A program made the translations under genes and the position numbers. The notes under the pieces are model-generated. The model saw only the letters and a program-made list of their open reading frames with translations, was not told where the DNA came from and did no database searches. Positions 34,534 through 45,582 of a stretch of DNA of 64,000 nt are shown in pieces. Where the stretch lies: contig NC_016109.1 of assembly GCF_000269985.1 (NCBI RefSeq), positions 8,645,001-8,709,000 of the forward strand, read 5' to 3'. This DNA is from Kitasatospora setae KM-6054 (GTDB taxonomy: Bacteria > Actinomycetota > Actinomycetes > Streptomycetales > Streptomycetaceae). Every line of letters starts with the position of its first letter. Position 1 is the first letter of the stretch.

Positions 34534-36317
<1,784 letters not shown>

Positions 36318-36321
<4 letters not shown>

Positions 36322-37751
36322 GCGGCCAGCCCCTGCCCTTCGAGCGCGCCGCCACGGAACGGGCCCTCACCGCCTGGCTGCCCTCACAACGCTGGTACGC
36401 GGGAAGGACCCGCCCCCTCGACCACGTGTCCGTCATCGCCGCGCACCCCTTCGGCGGCCCGCCCGGCCCCCGCCGCGGCCCGGCCCGCGGACTCCTCCTG
36501 GTGGCCCGCGCCCACTTCGCCGACGCGGGCGCCCCCGAGCACTACCAGGTGCCCATCGGCATCCGCCCCGCCCTGCCCGGCCCCCGCCCCCAGGACCCGC
36601 CCCCCATCGCCGTCATCGGCGACACCGTCGTCCACGACGCCCTCGCCGACCACGCGCTCGTCCGCGACCTCCTCGCGCCGCCGGCCCCAGACGGCGCCCC
36701 CACCCCCCTCGCCCTGCGCGCCGAGAACACCACCCCCGGCCACCGGCCCCCCGCCGGCCCGCCCGCCACCAGCAGACTCCTCACCGCCGAACAGAGCAAC
36801 ACCTCCGTCGTCATCGACGACCGCTACCTCCTCAAGTGCTTCCGCCGCCTGCACACCGGCCCCAACCCCGAGGTCGAACTGCGCCGCGCCCTGGCCGGCC
36901 ACCCCGGCCCGCCCCTCACCCCGCCCCTGCACGCCGTCCTCCACGGCCACCTCGGCGAAGCCCCCGTCACCTACGCCGTCCTGCAGAGCTACCTGCCCGA
37001 CGCCGTCGACGGATGGACCGCCGCCCTGCACCACCTCCGAACCCGACCCGGACAGTCCTTCGCCCGCGACGCCCACGCCATGGGAACAGCCACCGGCGCC
37101 GTCCACACCCGCCTCGCCGCCGCCTTCGGCACCCGCCGCCCCACCCCCGGCGAAGCCGCCCGCCTCACCGCGCGCCTGCTCACCGCACTGGAGGACGCCC
37201 TGCGCGCCGTCCCCGAACTGGCCCGCCACGAAACCGCCCTGCGCCACGCCTACGCCCAGGCCGCCGACCCCACCCCCGCCACCACCCTCCAACGCGTCCA
37301 CGGCGACCTCCACCTCGGCCAGCTCGTCCGCTGCGGCCGCACCTGGCAGCTCATCGACTTCGAAGGGGAACCCTCCGCCCCGATGGCCGAGCGCACCGCC
37401 CCCCGCCCCCCGCTCGCCGACATCGCCGGCATGCTCCGCTCCTTCGACTACGCCGCCCACCACGCCGCCTGGCAACCCGGCCCCGCCGACCCGCGGGACC
37501 TGCGCCGCTGGGCCCGGGACAGCCAGCACGCCTTCTGCGACGGCTACGCCCTGGCCACCGGCCACGACCCCCGCGACACCCCCGCACCGCTGCGCGCCCA
37601 CATCCTCGCCAAAGCCGTCTACGAGAGCGCCTACGAAGCCCGCAACCGCCCGCACTGGCTGCACATACCGCTGGAAGACGTCGAACGGCTCCTCGACCCC
37701 GCGGCATGGCCGCCGCACCGGCCCCCCGGAGATGACACCCCATGGAACTGA
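36318..37751 (+). CDS. mak: Maltokinase (Mak/Pep2)
   Basis: 477 aa, GTG start overlapping the treS stop. [17 protein letters not shown] is the N-terminal cap domain of actinobacterial maltokinases, [20 protein letters not shown] is the nucleotide-binding lobe, and [25 protein letters not shown] is the catalytic and Mg site. It makes maltose 1-phosphate from maltose and ATP. The treS-mak order is as in many actinomycetes; context inside a secondary cluster with FrnE-like and acyltransferase genes is unusual. Confidence 0.92.
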
Positions 37752-38365
37752 CCGCCACCAAACCCATCATCGACATCTGGTTCGACTACATCTGCCCCTT
37801 CTCCGTGATGACCCGCAAAGTCATCGACGACGTCACCGCCCGGACACCGGCCGACGTCCGCTGGCACCCCTACGAACTCCACGAGAACGGCGTACCGCCC
37901 ACCGGCAAGACCGACTACCCCGAACACGTCTGGGAGAACTCCGTCCTGCCCATGGCCGAGCGGCTCGGCATCCGCTTCGGCCCCGTCCCCGCCATCGCCC
38001 TGCCCCGCACCGCCCTCGCCATGCACGGACACCGCTACGCCCGGGAACACGGCCTCCAAGAAGCCTGGGACACCCGCGTCTTCGACGCGCACTTCCACCA
38101 CGGCCGCGACATCTCCGACCCCGCCGAACTCACCGCCACCGCCGCCGGCCTCGGCCTGGACCCCGAGGAGTTCCGCGCCCGCATCCTCTCCCCGCAGGCC
38201 GCCCTCGACCACCACGACTCCCAGCAGCACACCCGCCGCGCCCTGCGCGTCCACACCGTCCCCACCATCGCCATCGGACCATGGCGCACCGAGGGCGTCC
38301 CGCAGGCCGGGCGGCTGCTCGACGTCATCGCCGCGCTGAGCACCCGCCGCCCCACCCGCGCCTGA
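37742..38365 (+). CDS. DsbA/FrnE-like protein, CPFS active site, copy 2
   Basis: 207 aa, ATG overlapping the end of mak by 10 nt. IDIWFDYICPFSVMTRKVID parallels copy 1 (WFDYICPYS), and VHTVPTIAIGPWRTEGVPQA is the cis-Pro loop. HVWENSVLPMAERLGI and DISDPAEL also align with copy 1, so the two are paralogues. It is cytoplasmic with a single active-site Cys. Role unknown; the duplication beside separate acyltransferases suggests each acyl-transfer step has its own partner. Confidence 0.8.
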   Translation: MELTATKPIIDIWFDYICPFSVMTRKVIDDVTARTPADVRWHPYELHENGVPPTGKTDYPEHVWENSVLPMAERLGIRFGPVPAIALPRTALAMHGHRYAREHGLQEAWDTRVFDAHFHHGRDISDPAELTATAAGLGLDPEEFRARILSPQAALDHHDSQQHTRRALRVHTVPTIAIGPWRTEGVPQAGRLLDVIAALSTRRPTRA

Positions 38366-38369
38366 CCCC

Positions 38370-38419
38370 GCCGCGCCCGCGCCCCCGCCGGCCCGGGCCG
38401 GCGGGGGCGCGGGCGCGGC
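38370..38419. terminator. Perfect 25-bp palindrome between frnE-like and marR
   Basis: GC-only inverted repeat with arms 38370-38394 and 38395-38419 and no loop, between convergent genes. It is a bidirectional terminator by position. Confidence 0.75.
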
Positions 38420-38431
38420 GGCGCGCACCGC

Positions 38432-38914
38432 TCACCACTGCGGCGACTCCAGGGCGTCGACGGCCTGCGCGAGCAACGCCGACAACGCGTCCACCACCCC
38501 GGGCGGAAGCCGGCGCAGCACCCGCGCGTGCACCGCGTCCACCCCCTCCTGCACCGCCCCGACCACCCGCAGCCCCTCCACCGTCAACTGCGCCCACGAA
38601 CTGCGCCCGTCGCGCAGGTCCGCCTCACGCACCACGTAGCCCGACTCCGTCATCCGCCGCAGGACGTTGCTCGTCCCCCCGGAGGACAGCCGGCACAGCG
38701 CCGACAGGTCCATCGGCCGCAGCCGGTGACCGGGCCCCGCCCCGCGCAGCGCCGCCAGCACGTCGAAGTCGGCACGGGTCAGCCCGTGCTCGGCGATCCG
38801 CTCGCTGGTGGTCGCGTCCATCACCGCGCACAGCCGCGCCGCCAGGGCGGCCAGCTCCGCCGCGGCCCCGGGCGCCACGGCGTACCCGCTCCTGTCGACC
38901 GCCCCTGACGCCAC
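38432..38914 (-). CDS. MarR-family transcriptional regulator
   Basis: 160 aa from GTG 38914 (GGGGGG-rich leader). The winged helix reads LTRADFDVLAALRG, LRPMDLSALCRLSSGGTSNV-LRRMTESGYVVR and EADLRDGRSSWAQLT (the DxR wing). It is divergent from galU. Likely ligand: a pathway intermediate. It may autoregulate through the GTCTAGAC palindrome in its promoter. Confidence 0.85.
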   Translation of the reverse strand: MASGAVDRSGYAVAPGAAAELAALAARLCAVMDATTSERIAEHGLTRADFDVLAALRGAGPGHRLRPMDLSALCRLSSGGTSNVLRRMTESGYVVREADLRDGRSSWAQLTVEGLRVVGAVQEGVDAVHARVLRRLPPGVVDALSALLAQAVDALESPQW

Positions 38915-38969
38915 GTCCGCCCGCCCCCCGATCGCCGGCCCCCCGATCCGCGCACCGCAGGGGCCAGCA

Positions 38970-38986
38970 AAGTCTAGACGGGCCCG
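38970..38986 (-). promoter_or_regulatory. marR promoter with GTCTAGAC palindrome
   Basis: GTCTAGAC (38975-38982) is an 8-bp perfect palindrome. On the minus strand it overlaps TAGACT, a good -10 for marR, suggesting autorepression. Confidence 0.4.
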
Positions 38987-39018
38987 GGCGGCCCGTGCCA
39001 GATCAGCCGGAAAATGCC

Positions 39019-39027
39019 CAAGTCGCG
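39019..39027 (-). promoter_or_regulatory. CAAGTCGCG site between marR and galU
   Basis: It is a member of the CAAGTYGCC-like group, 64 bp before galU and ~105 bp before marR, in the shared divergent region. Confidence 0.35.
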
Positions 39028-39082
39028 TTGCCCCGACGGCATATTCTTCCCCGCGCAATACCGGTCGAATAGCTTTCTGGCC

Positions 39083-39997
39083 ATGACCTCCACGTCTGCC
39101 CGCATAGTCAAGGCAGTGGTACCCGTCGCCGGTCTCGGAACACGGTTCCTGCCGGCCACCAAAGCCACCCCGAAAGAAATGCTCCCGGTGGTGGACAAAC
39201 CCGCGATCCAGTACGTCGTCGAAGAGGCCGTCGCCTCGGGGATATCCGACGTCCTCATGGTCACCGGCCGCAACAAGCGCCCGCTGGAGGACCATTTCGA
39301 CCGCAACTACGAACTCGAGGCCGAACTGCTCAGAAAGGGCGACACCGACCGCCTCGCCCGGGTCTGCGCCCCCACCGAACTCGCGGACATCCACTACGTG
39401 CGCCAGGGCGACCCCCGGGGCCTGGGACACGCCGTCCTGTGCGCGGCCCCCCACGTCGGCTCGGAACCCTTCGCCGTCCTGCTCGGCGACGACCTCATCG
39501 ACCCCCGCGACCCCCTGCTGAGCCGGATGATCGAGGTCCGCGAGCAGCACGGCGGCAGCGTCGTCGCCCTGATGGAGGTCGACCCCTCCCAGATCCACCT
39601 CTACGGCTGCGCCGTCGTGCGCCACGACCGCGACGGCGACACCGTCCAGGTCACCGACCTGGTGGAGAAGCCCGCGCCCGGCACCGCCCCGAGCAACTAC
39701 GCGGTGATCGGCCGCTACGTGCTGGACCCGGCGGTCTTCGAGGTCCTGCGCCGCACCGAGCCCGGCCGCGGCGGCGAGATCCAACTCACCGACGCCCTGC
39801 GCGAACTGGCCCACACCAACGAGGGCGGCCCGGTGCACGGCGTCGTCTTCTCCGGCCGGCGCTACGACACCGGCGACCGCTCCGACTACCTCAAGGCCAC
39901 CGTCCGCATCGCCTGGGAGCGGGAGGACCTGGGCCCGGAGTTCCGCACCTGGCTGCGGGAGTTCATGGCCGCCGACGTCCTCGCACCCGCCCACTGA
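39083..39997 (+). CDS. galU: UTP-glucose-1-phosphate uridylyltransferase
   Basis: 304 aa from ATG 39083. KAVVPVAGLGTRFLPATKATPKE is the nucleotide-binding loop, LLGDDLID the metal-binding Asp region, LVEKPAPGTAPSNYAVIGRY and RRYDTGDRSDYLKA are typical GalU. It makes UDP-glucose. No Shine-Dalgarno is seen and a -10-like TAGCTT (39071-39076) lies only ~7 bp from the ATG, so the mRNA may be leaderless. It is a cluster copy supplying NDP-glucose; palindromes follow the stop. Confidence 0.92.
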   Translation: MTSTSARIVKAVVPVAGLGTRFLPATKATPKEMLPVVDKPAIQYVVEEAVASGISDVLMVTGRNKRPLEDHFDRNYELEAELLRKGDTDRLARVCAPTELADIHYVRQGDPRGLGHAVLCAAPHVGSEPFAVLLGDDLIDPRDPLLSRMIEVREQHGGSVVALMEVDPSQIHLYGCAVVRHDRDGDTVQVTDLVEKPAPGTAPSNYAVIGRYVLDPAVFEVLRRTEPGRGGEIQLTDALRELAHTNEGGPVHGVVFSGRRYDTGDRSDYLKATVRIAWEREDLGPEFRTWLREFMAADVLAPAH

Positions 39998-40040
39998 CCC
40001 CGGTTGCGCAACCGGGGAACTCCCCGGTTGCGCAACCGGG
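39998..40040. promoter_or_regulatory. Two tandem TTGCGCAA palindromes between galU and the StrR-type gene
   Basis: CCCCGGTTGCGCAACCGGGG (39998-40017) is a perfect 20-bp palindrome. A second copy, perfect over 18 bp, lies at 40023-40040, 24 bp away. They start right after the galU stop. They could be paired operators upstream of the activator gene or a terminator; their duplication and fixed spacing favour protein binding. Confidence 0.5.
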
Positions 40041-40052
40041 CCCCGCCCGGGG

Positions 40053-40061
40053 CGACTTGCC
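40053..40061 (+). promoter_or_regulatory. CGACTTGCC (CAAGTYGCC-group) site upstream of the StrR-type gene
   Basis: It lies in GGCGACTTGCCCAGATCGCC, itself an imperfect inverted repeat. 11 bases (GGGGCGACTTG) are identical to the minus strand at 17142-17152. It is ~50 bp upstream of a -10-like region at 40110-40116. Confidence 0.4.
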
Positions 40062-40092
40062 CAGATCGCCGCGGGAGTCCCGCGCGACCAAG

Positions 40093-40116
40093 AAAACCGA
40101 ACGATCGTTACGTAAT
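40093..40116 (+). promoter_or_regulatory. Possible fourth ARE-like element/promoter of the StrR-type gene
   Basis: AAAACCGAACGATCGTTACG resembles the inverse of the ARE-like boxes (AAAACGAACGCCCTC) and contains the palindrome AACGATCGTT. It overlaps a TA-rich -10-like stretch (TACGTAAT). The match is weak and needs binding data. Confidence 0.3.
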
Positions 40117-40192
40117 CTCGGTGGCGACCCGGCCGATCCACCCACACCGCCGGCTTCCGCGACGACCGGTACCCCAGGAGGTGCGCCCGACC

Positions 40193-41209
40193 ATGGACAC
40201 CGTCCAAGCCGACACCCTGCCCGCCTCCGGCGGCGACGCGGGCCGGCCGCCCGAAGCGGAGGACCAGGGCGTGCAACGGGTGCCGATCGGCATGCTCCTG
40301 CCCGCCGACTCGCCGCGCATGTCGGGGGAGAACCTGGACCACGCCCGCGCCCTCGGCGCACTGGACGGGAACCTCCCCCCGATCCTGGTGCACCGCGCCA
40401 CGATGCGCGTCATCGACGGGATGCACCGGCTGCGCGCCGCCATCCTCCAGGAGCGGGCGCTGGTGGAGGTGCTGTTCTTCGACGGGACGCCGGAGGACGC
40501 CTTCGTCGTCGCCGTCCGCTCCAACTGCCGCCACGGCCTGCCGCTGACCCTCGCCGAGCGGGCCGCGGCCGCGGCCCGCATCATGATCTCCCACCCCCAG
40601 TGGTCGGACCGCGCCATCGCCTCCGTCGCCGGGCTCTCCTCGAAGACCGTGGCCGCCCTGCGGCGCCGCGCCGGCGCCGGGAACCTCGCACCGCGGGCCC
40701 GGGTGGGCCAGGACGGCAGGGTCAGGCCGCTGGACAGCACCGCCGGGCGCCTGGCGGCCAGCCGGCTGATCGCGGCCACCCCGCAGGCGTCCCTGCGCGA
40801 GATCGCCCGCCAGGCCGGGATCTCGCCCGGCACCGTGCGCGACGTCCGGGCCCGCCTGGAGCGCGGCGAGGACCCGCTGCCGCGGGCCCGCGGGCGAAGA
40901 GGCGCCGGCGCCCGGGCGTCCAGGGCCCGCCCGCGCGAGGACGCCGGGAAGGCGCCCGGCCCCGCCGCCGGGCCCCCCGCCGACCTGGGCCGGGTCCTCA
41001 CCAGCCTGCGCAACGACCCCTCCCTGCGCCAGACCGAGACCGGACGCCTGCTGCTGCGCATGCTCGAAACGCACCTGCCCCACCAGTGGGACCGCCTCGC
41101 GGAATCGGTTCCGGCCCACCGGACCGAAACGGTCGCCCTCGCGGCCCTCGAATGCGCGAAAGCCTGGCAGGAATTCGCGGCCAGAATGCGCCGCGCCCCG
41201 TCGCCGTAG
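40193..41209 (+). CDS. StrR/NovG-type ParB-fold pathway-specific activator
   Basis: 338 aa from ATG 40193 with an excellent AGGAGGTG 9 nt upstream. VPIGMLLPADSPRMSGEN, ILVHRATMRVIDGMHRLRAA and FFDGTPEDAFVVAVRSNCRH-GLPL form the ParB-like N-domain as in StrR, NovG and Bbr. The central HTH is HPQWSDRAIASVAGLSSKTV. A second HTH-like stretch SLREIARQAGISPGTVRDV follows, then a helical C-terminus. StrR-type proteins activate aminoglycoside, aminocoumarin and glycopeptide clusters by binding palindromes. It is the likely master activator of this locus, placed centrally, and may be a target of the GBL switch. Confidence 0.9.
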   Translation: MDTVQADTLPASGGDAGRPPEAEDQGVQRVPIGMLLPADSPRMSGENLDHARALGALDGNLPPILVHRATMRVIDGMHRLRAAILQERALVEVLFFDGTPEDAFVVAVRSNCRHGLPLTLAERAAAAARIMISHPQWSDRAIASVAGLSSKTVAALRRRAGAGNLAPRARVGQDGRVRPLDSTAGRLAASRLIAATPQASLREIARQAGISPGTVRDVRARLERGEDPLPRARGRRGAGARASRARPREDAGKAPGPAAGPPADLGRVLTSLRNDPSLRQTETGRLLLRMLETHLPHQWDRLAESVPAHRTETVALAALECAKAWQEFAARMRRAPSP

Positions 41210-41278
41210 CGGCCGGACGCGGCAGGGGCCTCCCCTCCCGGAACACGGGGGCGGGGAAGCCCGACAGATGAAGAGAAA

Positions 41279-42755
41279 CGATGGATGAGGAGTGTGTGAT
41301 GTCGGTAGTTGATGAGGCGTCGGTTTCGGGCGGGGTGCGGGGGGCGGGGTCGCCACCGGCACGGATGACGGGGCGCCTGCGGCTGCTGCTGGTGGTGCTG
41401 CTGGTCGCGCAGTTCATGCTCGCGGTGGACTTCTCGATCCTGAACGTGGCCCTGCCGGTGATCGGCAAGGGCCTCGGGTTCTCCCTGTCGAACCTGCAGT
41501 GGATCGCGACGTCGTTCGCGCTGTGCGCCGCCGGGTTCACCCTGTTCTTCGGCCGCGTCGCCGACCTCTTCGGACGCCGGCGCCTGTTCCTCGCGGGCCT
41601 GGCCCTGCTCGGCCTGTCCTCCCTGGTGGGCGGCCTGGCCACCTCCCCGGGCATCCTGATCGCCGCCCGCATCGCCCAGGGCCTGGCCACCGCCGCCGTC
41701 ACCCCCGCCGGCCTGTCCCTGCTGACCACCTCCTTCCCCGAAGGCCCCCTGCGCGACAAGGCCCTCGGACTCAACGGCGCCCTCATGTCCGCCGGCTTCA
41801 CCACCGGCGCCATCCTCGGCGGCGTCCTGACCGACCTCCTGTCCTGGCGCTGGTCGTTCTTCATCAACGTCCCCGTCGCCCTCGCCGTCCTGCTCATCGC
41901 CCCCGGCGTCATCAAGGAATCCCGCCCCGACCAGCGCCCCCGCCTCGACATCCCCGGCGCCCTCACCGTCACCCTCGGCCTGCTCGCCCTCGTCTTCGGC
42001 CTCACCCGCGCCGGCGAGAACGGCTGGAGCGACCCCACCGCCCTGATCTCCCTGGCCGCCGGCCTCCTGCTCCTCATCGCCTTCTACCTCGTCGAGAGCA
42101 AGGCCCCCGCACCCCTGGTCCCCGTCACCATCCTCAAGCGCCCCACCGTCATCTGGGGCAACATCGCCGGCCTCATCGCCTTCCTCACCGAGACCTCCCT
42201 CGTCTTCCTGATGACCCTCTACCTCCAGGAAGTCCTCGACTTCTCCCCCCTGGCCGCCGGCCTCTCCTTCGGCGTCCTGGGCATCGGCACCGTCATCGGC
42301 GGCTCCCTCGCCGCCAAGGTCATCGCCCGCATCGGCACCAAGGCCACCCTCATCACCGGCGGCCTCCTCCAAGCCGCCGCCACCGCCGCCCTGCTCACCC
42401 TCGGCGACACCCGCACCTCCATGGCCGTCCTGCTCACCGCCACCTTCCTCGGCGGCATCGGCAACATGCTCGTCATCGTCGGCTTCATGGTCACCGCCAC
42501 CTCCGGCCTGCCCGACCACGAACAGGGCATGGCCACCGGACTGGCCACCATGACCCAGCAGATCGGCATCACCATGGGCACCCCCATCATGAGCGCCATC
42601 GCCACCACCCAGATCACCACCCACGCCACCCACACCACCGTCCTCGACGGCGTCACCCTCGCCGTCCTCGTCAACACCGCCCTCGTCCTCGCCGGCACCC
42701 TCACCACCGCCCTCTTCCTCCACACCCGCAAAACCCCCACCCCCTGACCCACCCG
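41279..42755 (+). repeat. 1477-bp inverted repeat, left copy (carries an MFS gene)
   Basis: The segment reappears in opposite orientation at 57894-59370 with the same length. The encoded proteins are identical and I noticed one base difference (GTA versus GTC in codon 4). Homology stops within a few bases of the gene on both sides, so almost exactly one gene was duplicated. Confidence 0.9.
41299..42747 (+). CDS. MFS multidrug exporter, DHA2 family, copy A
   Basis: 482 aa from ATG 41299, chosen because GAGGAG lies 6 nt upstream; an in-frame ATG at 41281 is probably part of the leader. [33 protein letters not shown] (motif A) and [21 protein letters not shown] (motif C) are DHA2 marks with 14 TM helices. 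It probably exports the product. The protein is identical to copy B (57902). Copy B keeps a divergent XRE regulator; copy A has none and sits in the biosynthetic run. Confidence 0.9.
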   Translation: MSVVDEASVSGGVRGAGSPPARMTGRLRLLLVVLLVAQFMLAVDFSILNVALPVIGKGLGFSLSNLQWIATSFALCAAGFTLFFGRVADLFGRRRLFLAGLALLGLSSLVGGLATSPGILIAARIAQGLATAAVTPAGLSLLTTSFPEGPLRDKALGLNGALMSAGFTTGAILGGVLTDLLSWRWSFFINVPVALAVLLIAPGVIKESRPDQRPRLDIPGALTVTLGLLALVFGLTRAGENGWSDPTALISLAAGLLLLIAFYLVESKAPAPLVPVTILKRPTVIWGNIAGLIAFLTETSLVFLMTLYLQEVLDFSPLAAGLSFGVLGIGTVIGGSLAAKVIARIGTKATLITGGLLQAAATAALLTLGDTRTSMAVLLTATFLGGIGNMLVIVGFMVTATSGLPDHEQGMATGLATMTQQIGITMGTPIMSAIATTQITTHATHTTVLDGVTLAVLVNTALVLAGTLTTALFLHTRKTPTP

Positions 42756-42760
42756 CGACG

Positions 42761-42798
42761 CGGCCCGGGCCGCCGGCCACCCCCGGCGGCCCGGGCCG
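42761..42798. terminator. Hairpin between exporter A and the SDR gene
   Basis: CGGCCCGGGCCGCCGG (42761-42776) pairs with CCGGCGGCCCGGGCCG (42783-42798) around 6 nt. Confidence 0.65.
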
Positions 42799-42839
42799 GG
42801 CACCACCCACCCCTGCGACACGCAAAGGACGCCGAACCG

Positions 42840-43637
42840 ATGGACCTGCAACTCGCGGACAAGGTCTTCCTCGTCACCGGGGCCTCGGCCGGAATCGGGC
42901 GGGCCACCGTGCGGGTGCTCGCCGCGGAAGGGGCGACCGTCGTCGGGGTGTCCCGCAAGCCCGCCGCCGGCCCCGCCGACCCCGCCGGCCCCGGCGCCCG
43001 GGTCAGCACGGTCGCCGCCGACGTGACCGCCCCAAACGCCGCCCGCCGCGTCGTCGACACCGTCCTGGAGCGCCACGGGCGCCTCGACGGACTGGTCAAC
43101 AACGTCGGCGCCCTGCACTCCCGCACGGGCTTCCTGGACGTGAGCGACGAGCAGTGGCAGGCGACCTTCGACACCAACTTCCACTCCGCGGTGCGGATGA
43201 CCCGCGCCGCGCTGCCCGCCCTCCTGGAGCGGGGCGCCGGCTCCCTGGTGCACCTGGCCAGCGAGGCCGCGCGCTTCCCCGACCACCCGCTGGTCGACTA
43301 CGCGGCCTCCAAGACGGCCCTGCTCTCCCTCTCCAAGTCCCTCACCGCCGAGTTCGCCCGCCGGGGAGTCCGCTCCAACGTCGTCTCGCCCGGCCCGACC
43401 AGGACCGCCCTGTTCGACGCCCCCGGAGGCTTCGCCGACCAGCTCGCGGAGCGCTTCGCGCTGCCCGCCGACGAGGCCGTCGAGCACTTCGTCCGCGAGG
43501 TGCGCGCACTGCCCACCGGGCGTATCGGCACCCCCGACGACGTCGCCCGCGTCATCGCCTACCTCCTCTCCCCGCTCGCCGCCCAGGTCACGGGAGCCGA
43601 ATGGGCCGTCGACGGCGGAGCACTGCGCCAGATCTGA
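42840..43637 (+). CDS. Short-chain dehydrogenase/reductase
   Basis: 265 aa from ATG 42840 (AAAGGA upstream). Classical [22 protein letters not shown] (TGxxxGIG), [11 protein letters not shown] (NNxG), catalytic Ser in [10 protein letters not shown] and [11 protein letters not shown] (YxxxK), [13 protein letters not shown] and the C-terminal [13 protein letters not shown]. It could reduce or oxidise a sugar or acyl intermediate. It begins the SDR-sigma-exporter run. Confidence 0.87.
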   Translation: MDLQLADKVFLVTGASAGIGRATVRVLAAEGATVVGVSRKPAAGPADPAGPGARVSTVAADVTAPNAARRVVDTVLERHGRLDGLVNNVGALHSRTGFLDVSDEQWQATFDTNFHSAVRMTRAALPALLERGAGSLVHLASEAARFPDHPLVDYAASKTALLSLSKSLTAEFARRGVRSNVVSPGPTRTALFDAPGGFADQLAERFALPADEAVEHFVREVRALPTGRIGTPDDVARVIAYLLSPLAAQVTGAEWAVDGGALRQI

Positions 43638-43687
43638 CCCGCGCCGCCCGCGCCGCGGCGCTCGCCGGCACCGTAGAAGGACGCCTG

Positions 43688-44278
43688 ATGACGGACACGA
43701 TCACCGCCGCGCCGCAGACCCGCGCCCAGCGCTCGGAGCGCTTCGAGCGCGACGCGCTCGGCCACCGGGACCGGCTCCACGCGCAGGCCCTGCGCCTGAC
43801 CCGCAACCCCGCCGACGCGGAGGACCTGGTGCAGGAGACCTACACCCGCGCCTACCGCGGCTACCACGGCTTCCGCCCCGGCACCAACGCCGGCGCGTGG
43901 CTGTCCCGGATCCTGCTGAACACCTACCTCGACGCCTACCGCAAGAAGCAGGCCGCCCCCCAGCTCTCGGGCGCCCCCTACACCGAGGACCGCGGGCCCG
44001 CCCGGCCCGGCCCCGTGCCGTCCGCCGAGTCACAGGTCCTGGACCGGCTGCCCGGCCCGGCGGTCACCCGCGCGATGCTGGGGATACCCGGCATCTTCCG
44101 CACCGTGGTCTACCTCGCCGACATGGAAGGACTCTCCCACGAGGAGATCGCCGCACTGGTCGGCGTCCCCTACGCCACGGTCAACACCCGCCTGCACCGG
44201 GGCCGCAGGCGACTGCGGGCCCTCCTGGAGGACCACCGCGACGCGGGCGCCCGCGCGCACCGGGAAGAGGTGCGGTGA
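43688..44278 (+). CDS. ECF sigma factor, SigR-like
   Basis: 196 aa from ATG 43688 (GAAGGA upstream). Region 2: [40 protein letters not shown] and [18 protein letters not shown], the pattern of SigR/ECF12 factors. Region 4: [20 protein letters not shown] and [20 protein letters not shown]. There is no zinc-binding anti-sigma (RsrA-like) gene next to it. Its stop overlaps the start of the next MFS gene (TGATG). A redox-responsive or pathway-specific sigma factor is likely. Confidence 0.85.
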   Translation: MTDTITAAPQTRAQRSERFERDALGHRDRLHAQALRLTRNPADAEDLVQETYTRAYRGYHGFRPGTNAGAWLSRILLNTYLDAYRKKQAAPQLSGAPYTEDRGPARPGPVPSAESQVLDRLPGPAVTRAMLGIPGIFRTVVYLADMEGLSHEEIAALVGVPYATVNTRLHRGRRRLRALLEDHRDAGARAHREEVR

Positions 44279-45504
44279 TGCCGCTGGCCCTCATCGCCCT
44301 GGCCCTGGGCGCCTTCGGCATCGGGACGACGGAATTCGTCATCGTCGGCCTGCTCCCGCAGATCGCGGGGGACTTCTCGGTCTCCATCCCCTCCGCCGGG
44401 ATGCTCGTCACCGGCTACGCCCTCGGCGTGGTCGTCGGCGCCCCGCTGATGACCGCCGCCGGATCCCGGCTGCCGCGCAAGACCATGCTCGCCGTCCTGA
44501 TGGCCCTCTTCATCGCCGGCAACCTGCTCTGCGCCTTCGCGGGCAGCTACACCCAGCTGATGACCGGCCGGCTGGTCGCCGCGCTCACCCACGGAGCGTT
44601 CTTCGGCATCGGGTCCGTCGTCGCCGCGGGCCTGGTCGCCCCGGCCCGCCGGGCCAGCGCGATCGCCCTGATGTTCACCGGCCTCACCGTCGCCAACGTC
44701 CTCGGCGTGCCGCTGGGCACCTTCCTCGGACAGCACTTCGGCTGGCGCTCGACGTTCTGGGCGGTCACCGCCTTCGGCGTCGTCGGCCTCTGCGGCATCA
44801 CCGCCCTCGTCCCGCGCCAGGAGCGCGAGCGCGGCGCCGGCCTGCGCGGCGAACTCGCGGTCTTCCGCCGCCCCCAGGTATGGCTGGCGCTGCTGACCAC
44901 CACCCTCGGCTTCGCCGGGGTCTTCGCCTCCTTCACCTACGTCGCGCCGATGATGACCGAGGTCGCCGGATTCCCGCCCGGCGCCGTGACCTGGCTGCTG
45001 GTGCTCTTCGGAGCGGGCCTGTGCGTCGGCAACGTCCTGGGCGGGCGCGCGGCCGACCGCAGCCTGATGCCCAGCCTCTACGTCATCCTCGCCGCCCTCG
45101 CGGGCGTCCTGCTCCTGTTCGTCGCCACCGCCCGCACACCCGTGTCGGCGGCGATCACCCTCGCGGCACTGGGAGCCGTCGGCTTCGCCACCGTGCCGCC
45201 GCTGCAGATGCGGGTCATGCAGAAAGCCGAGGGGGCTCCGGCCCTCGCCTCGGCGGCCAACATCGCGGCGTTCAACCTGGGCAACGCCGTCGGGGCCTGG
45301 CTCGGCGGCCTCACCATCAGCCACGGGCTCGGCTACACCGCCCCCAACTGGGTCGGCGCCCTGCTGGCCGTCGCCGGCCTCGCCGTCGCCGCCCTCGCCG
45401 GACTGCTCGACCGCCGCACCGCCGCGGACGGCCCCCCGCCCCCGCACGACCCGCCCCCGCACGACCTGCCCGCGAGCGAGCAGACCTCGCCCGCGGCGGC
45501 CTGA
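44278..45504 (+). CDS. MFS exporter, DHA1 (AraJ/Cml-like, 12-TM) family
   Basis: 408 aa; ATG overlaps the sigma-factor stop. [32 protein letters not shown] is the canonical start of AraJ/YdhP/chloramphenicol-exporter relatives. AAGSRLPRKTMLAVLMALF is motif A and FTGLTVANVLGVPLGTFLGQ motif C. The C-terminus is a short Pro/His/Asp-rich tail. Translational coupling to the sigma factor suggests export tied to a stress response. Confidence 0.88.
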   Translation: MPLALIALALGAFGIGTTEFVIVGLLPQIAGDFSVSIPSAGMLVTGYALGVVVGAPLMTAAGSRLPRKTMLAVLMALFIAGNLLCAFAGSYTQLMTGRLVAALTHGAFFGIGSVVAAGLVAPARRASAIALMFTGLTVANVLGVPLGTFLGQHFGWRSTFWAVTAFGVVGLCGITALVPRQERERGAGLRGELAVFRRPQVWLALLTTTLGFAGVFASFTYVAPMMTEVAGFPPGAVTWLLVLFGAGLCVGNVLGGRAADRSLMPSLYVILAALAGVLLLFVATARTPVSAAITLAALGAVGFATVPPLQMRVMQKAEGAPALASAANIAAFNLGNAVGAWLGGLTISHGLGYTAPNWVGALLAVAGLAVAALAGLLDRRTAADGPPPPHDPPPHDLPASEQTSPAAA

Positions 45505-45582
45505 CCCACCGCCCCACCGCCCCACCGGGCGCGCGGCACGCCCGCCCGGACACGACAACCAAGGAACTCGAGGTAGCTGACG

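Noticed and set aside
40053-40080. Canonical StrR palindrome (GTTCGACTG-N11-CAGTCGAAC)
   Set aside because: Only a half-site-like core is seen; the second half at 11-bp spacing is absent, so I report a shared motif, not a StrR site.
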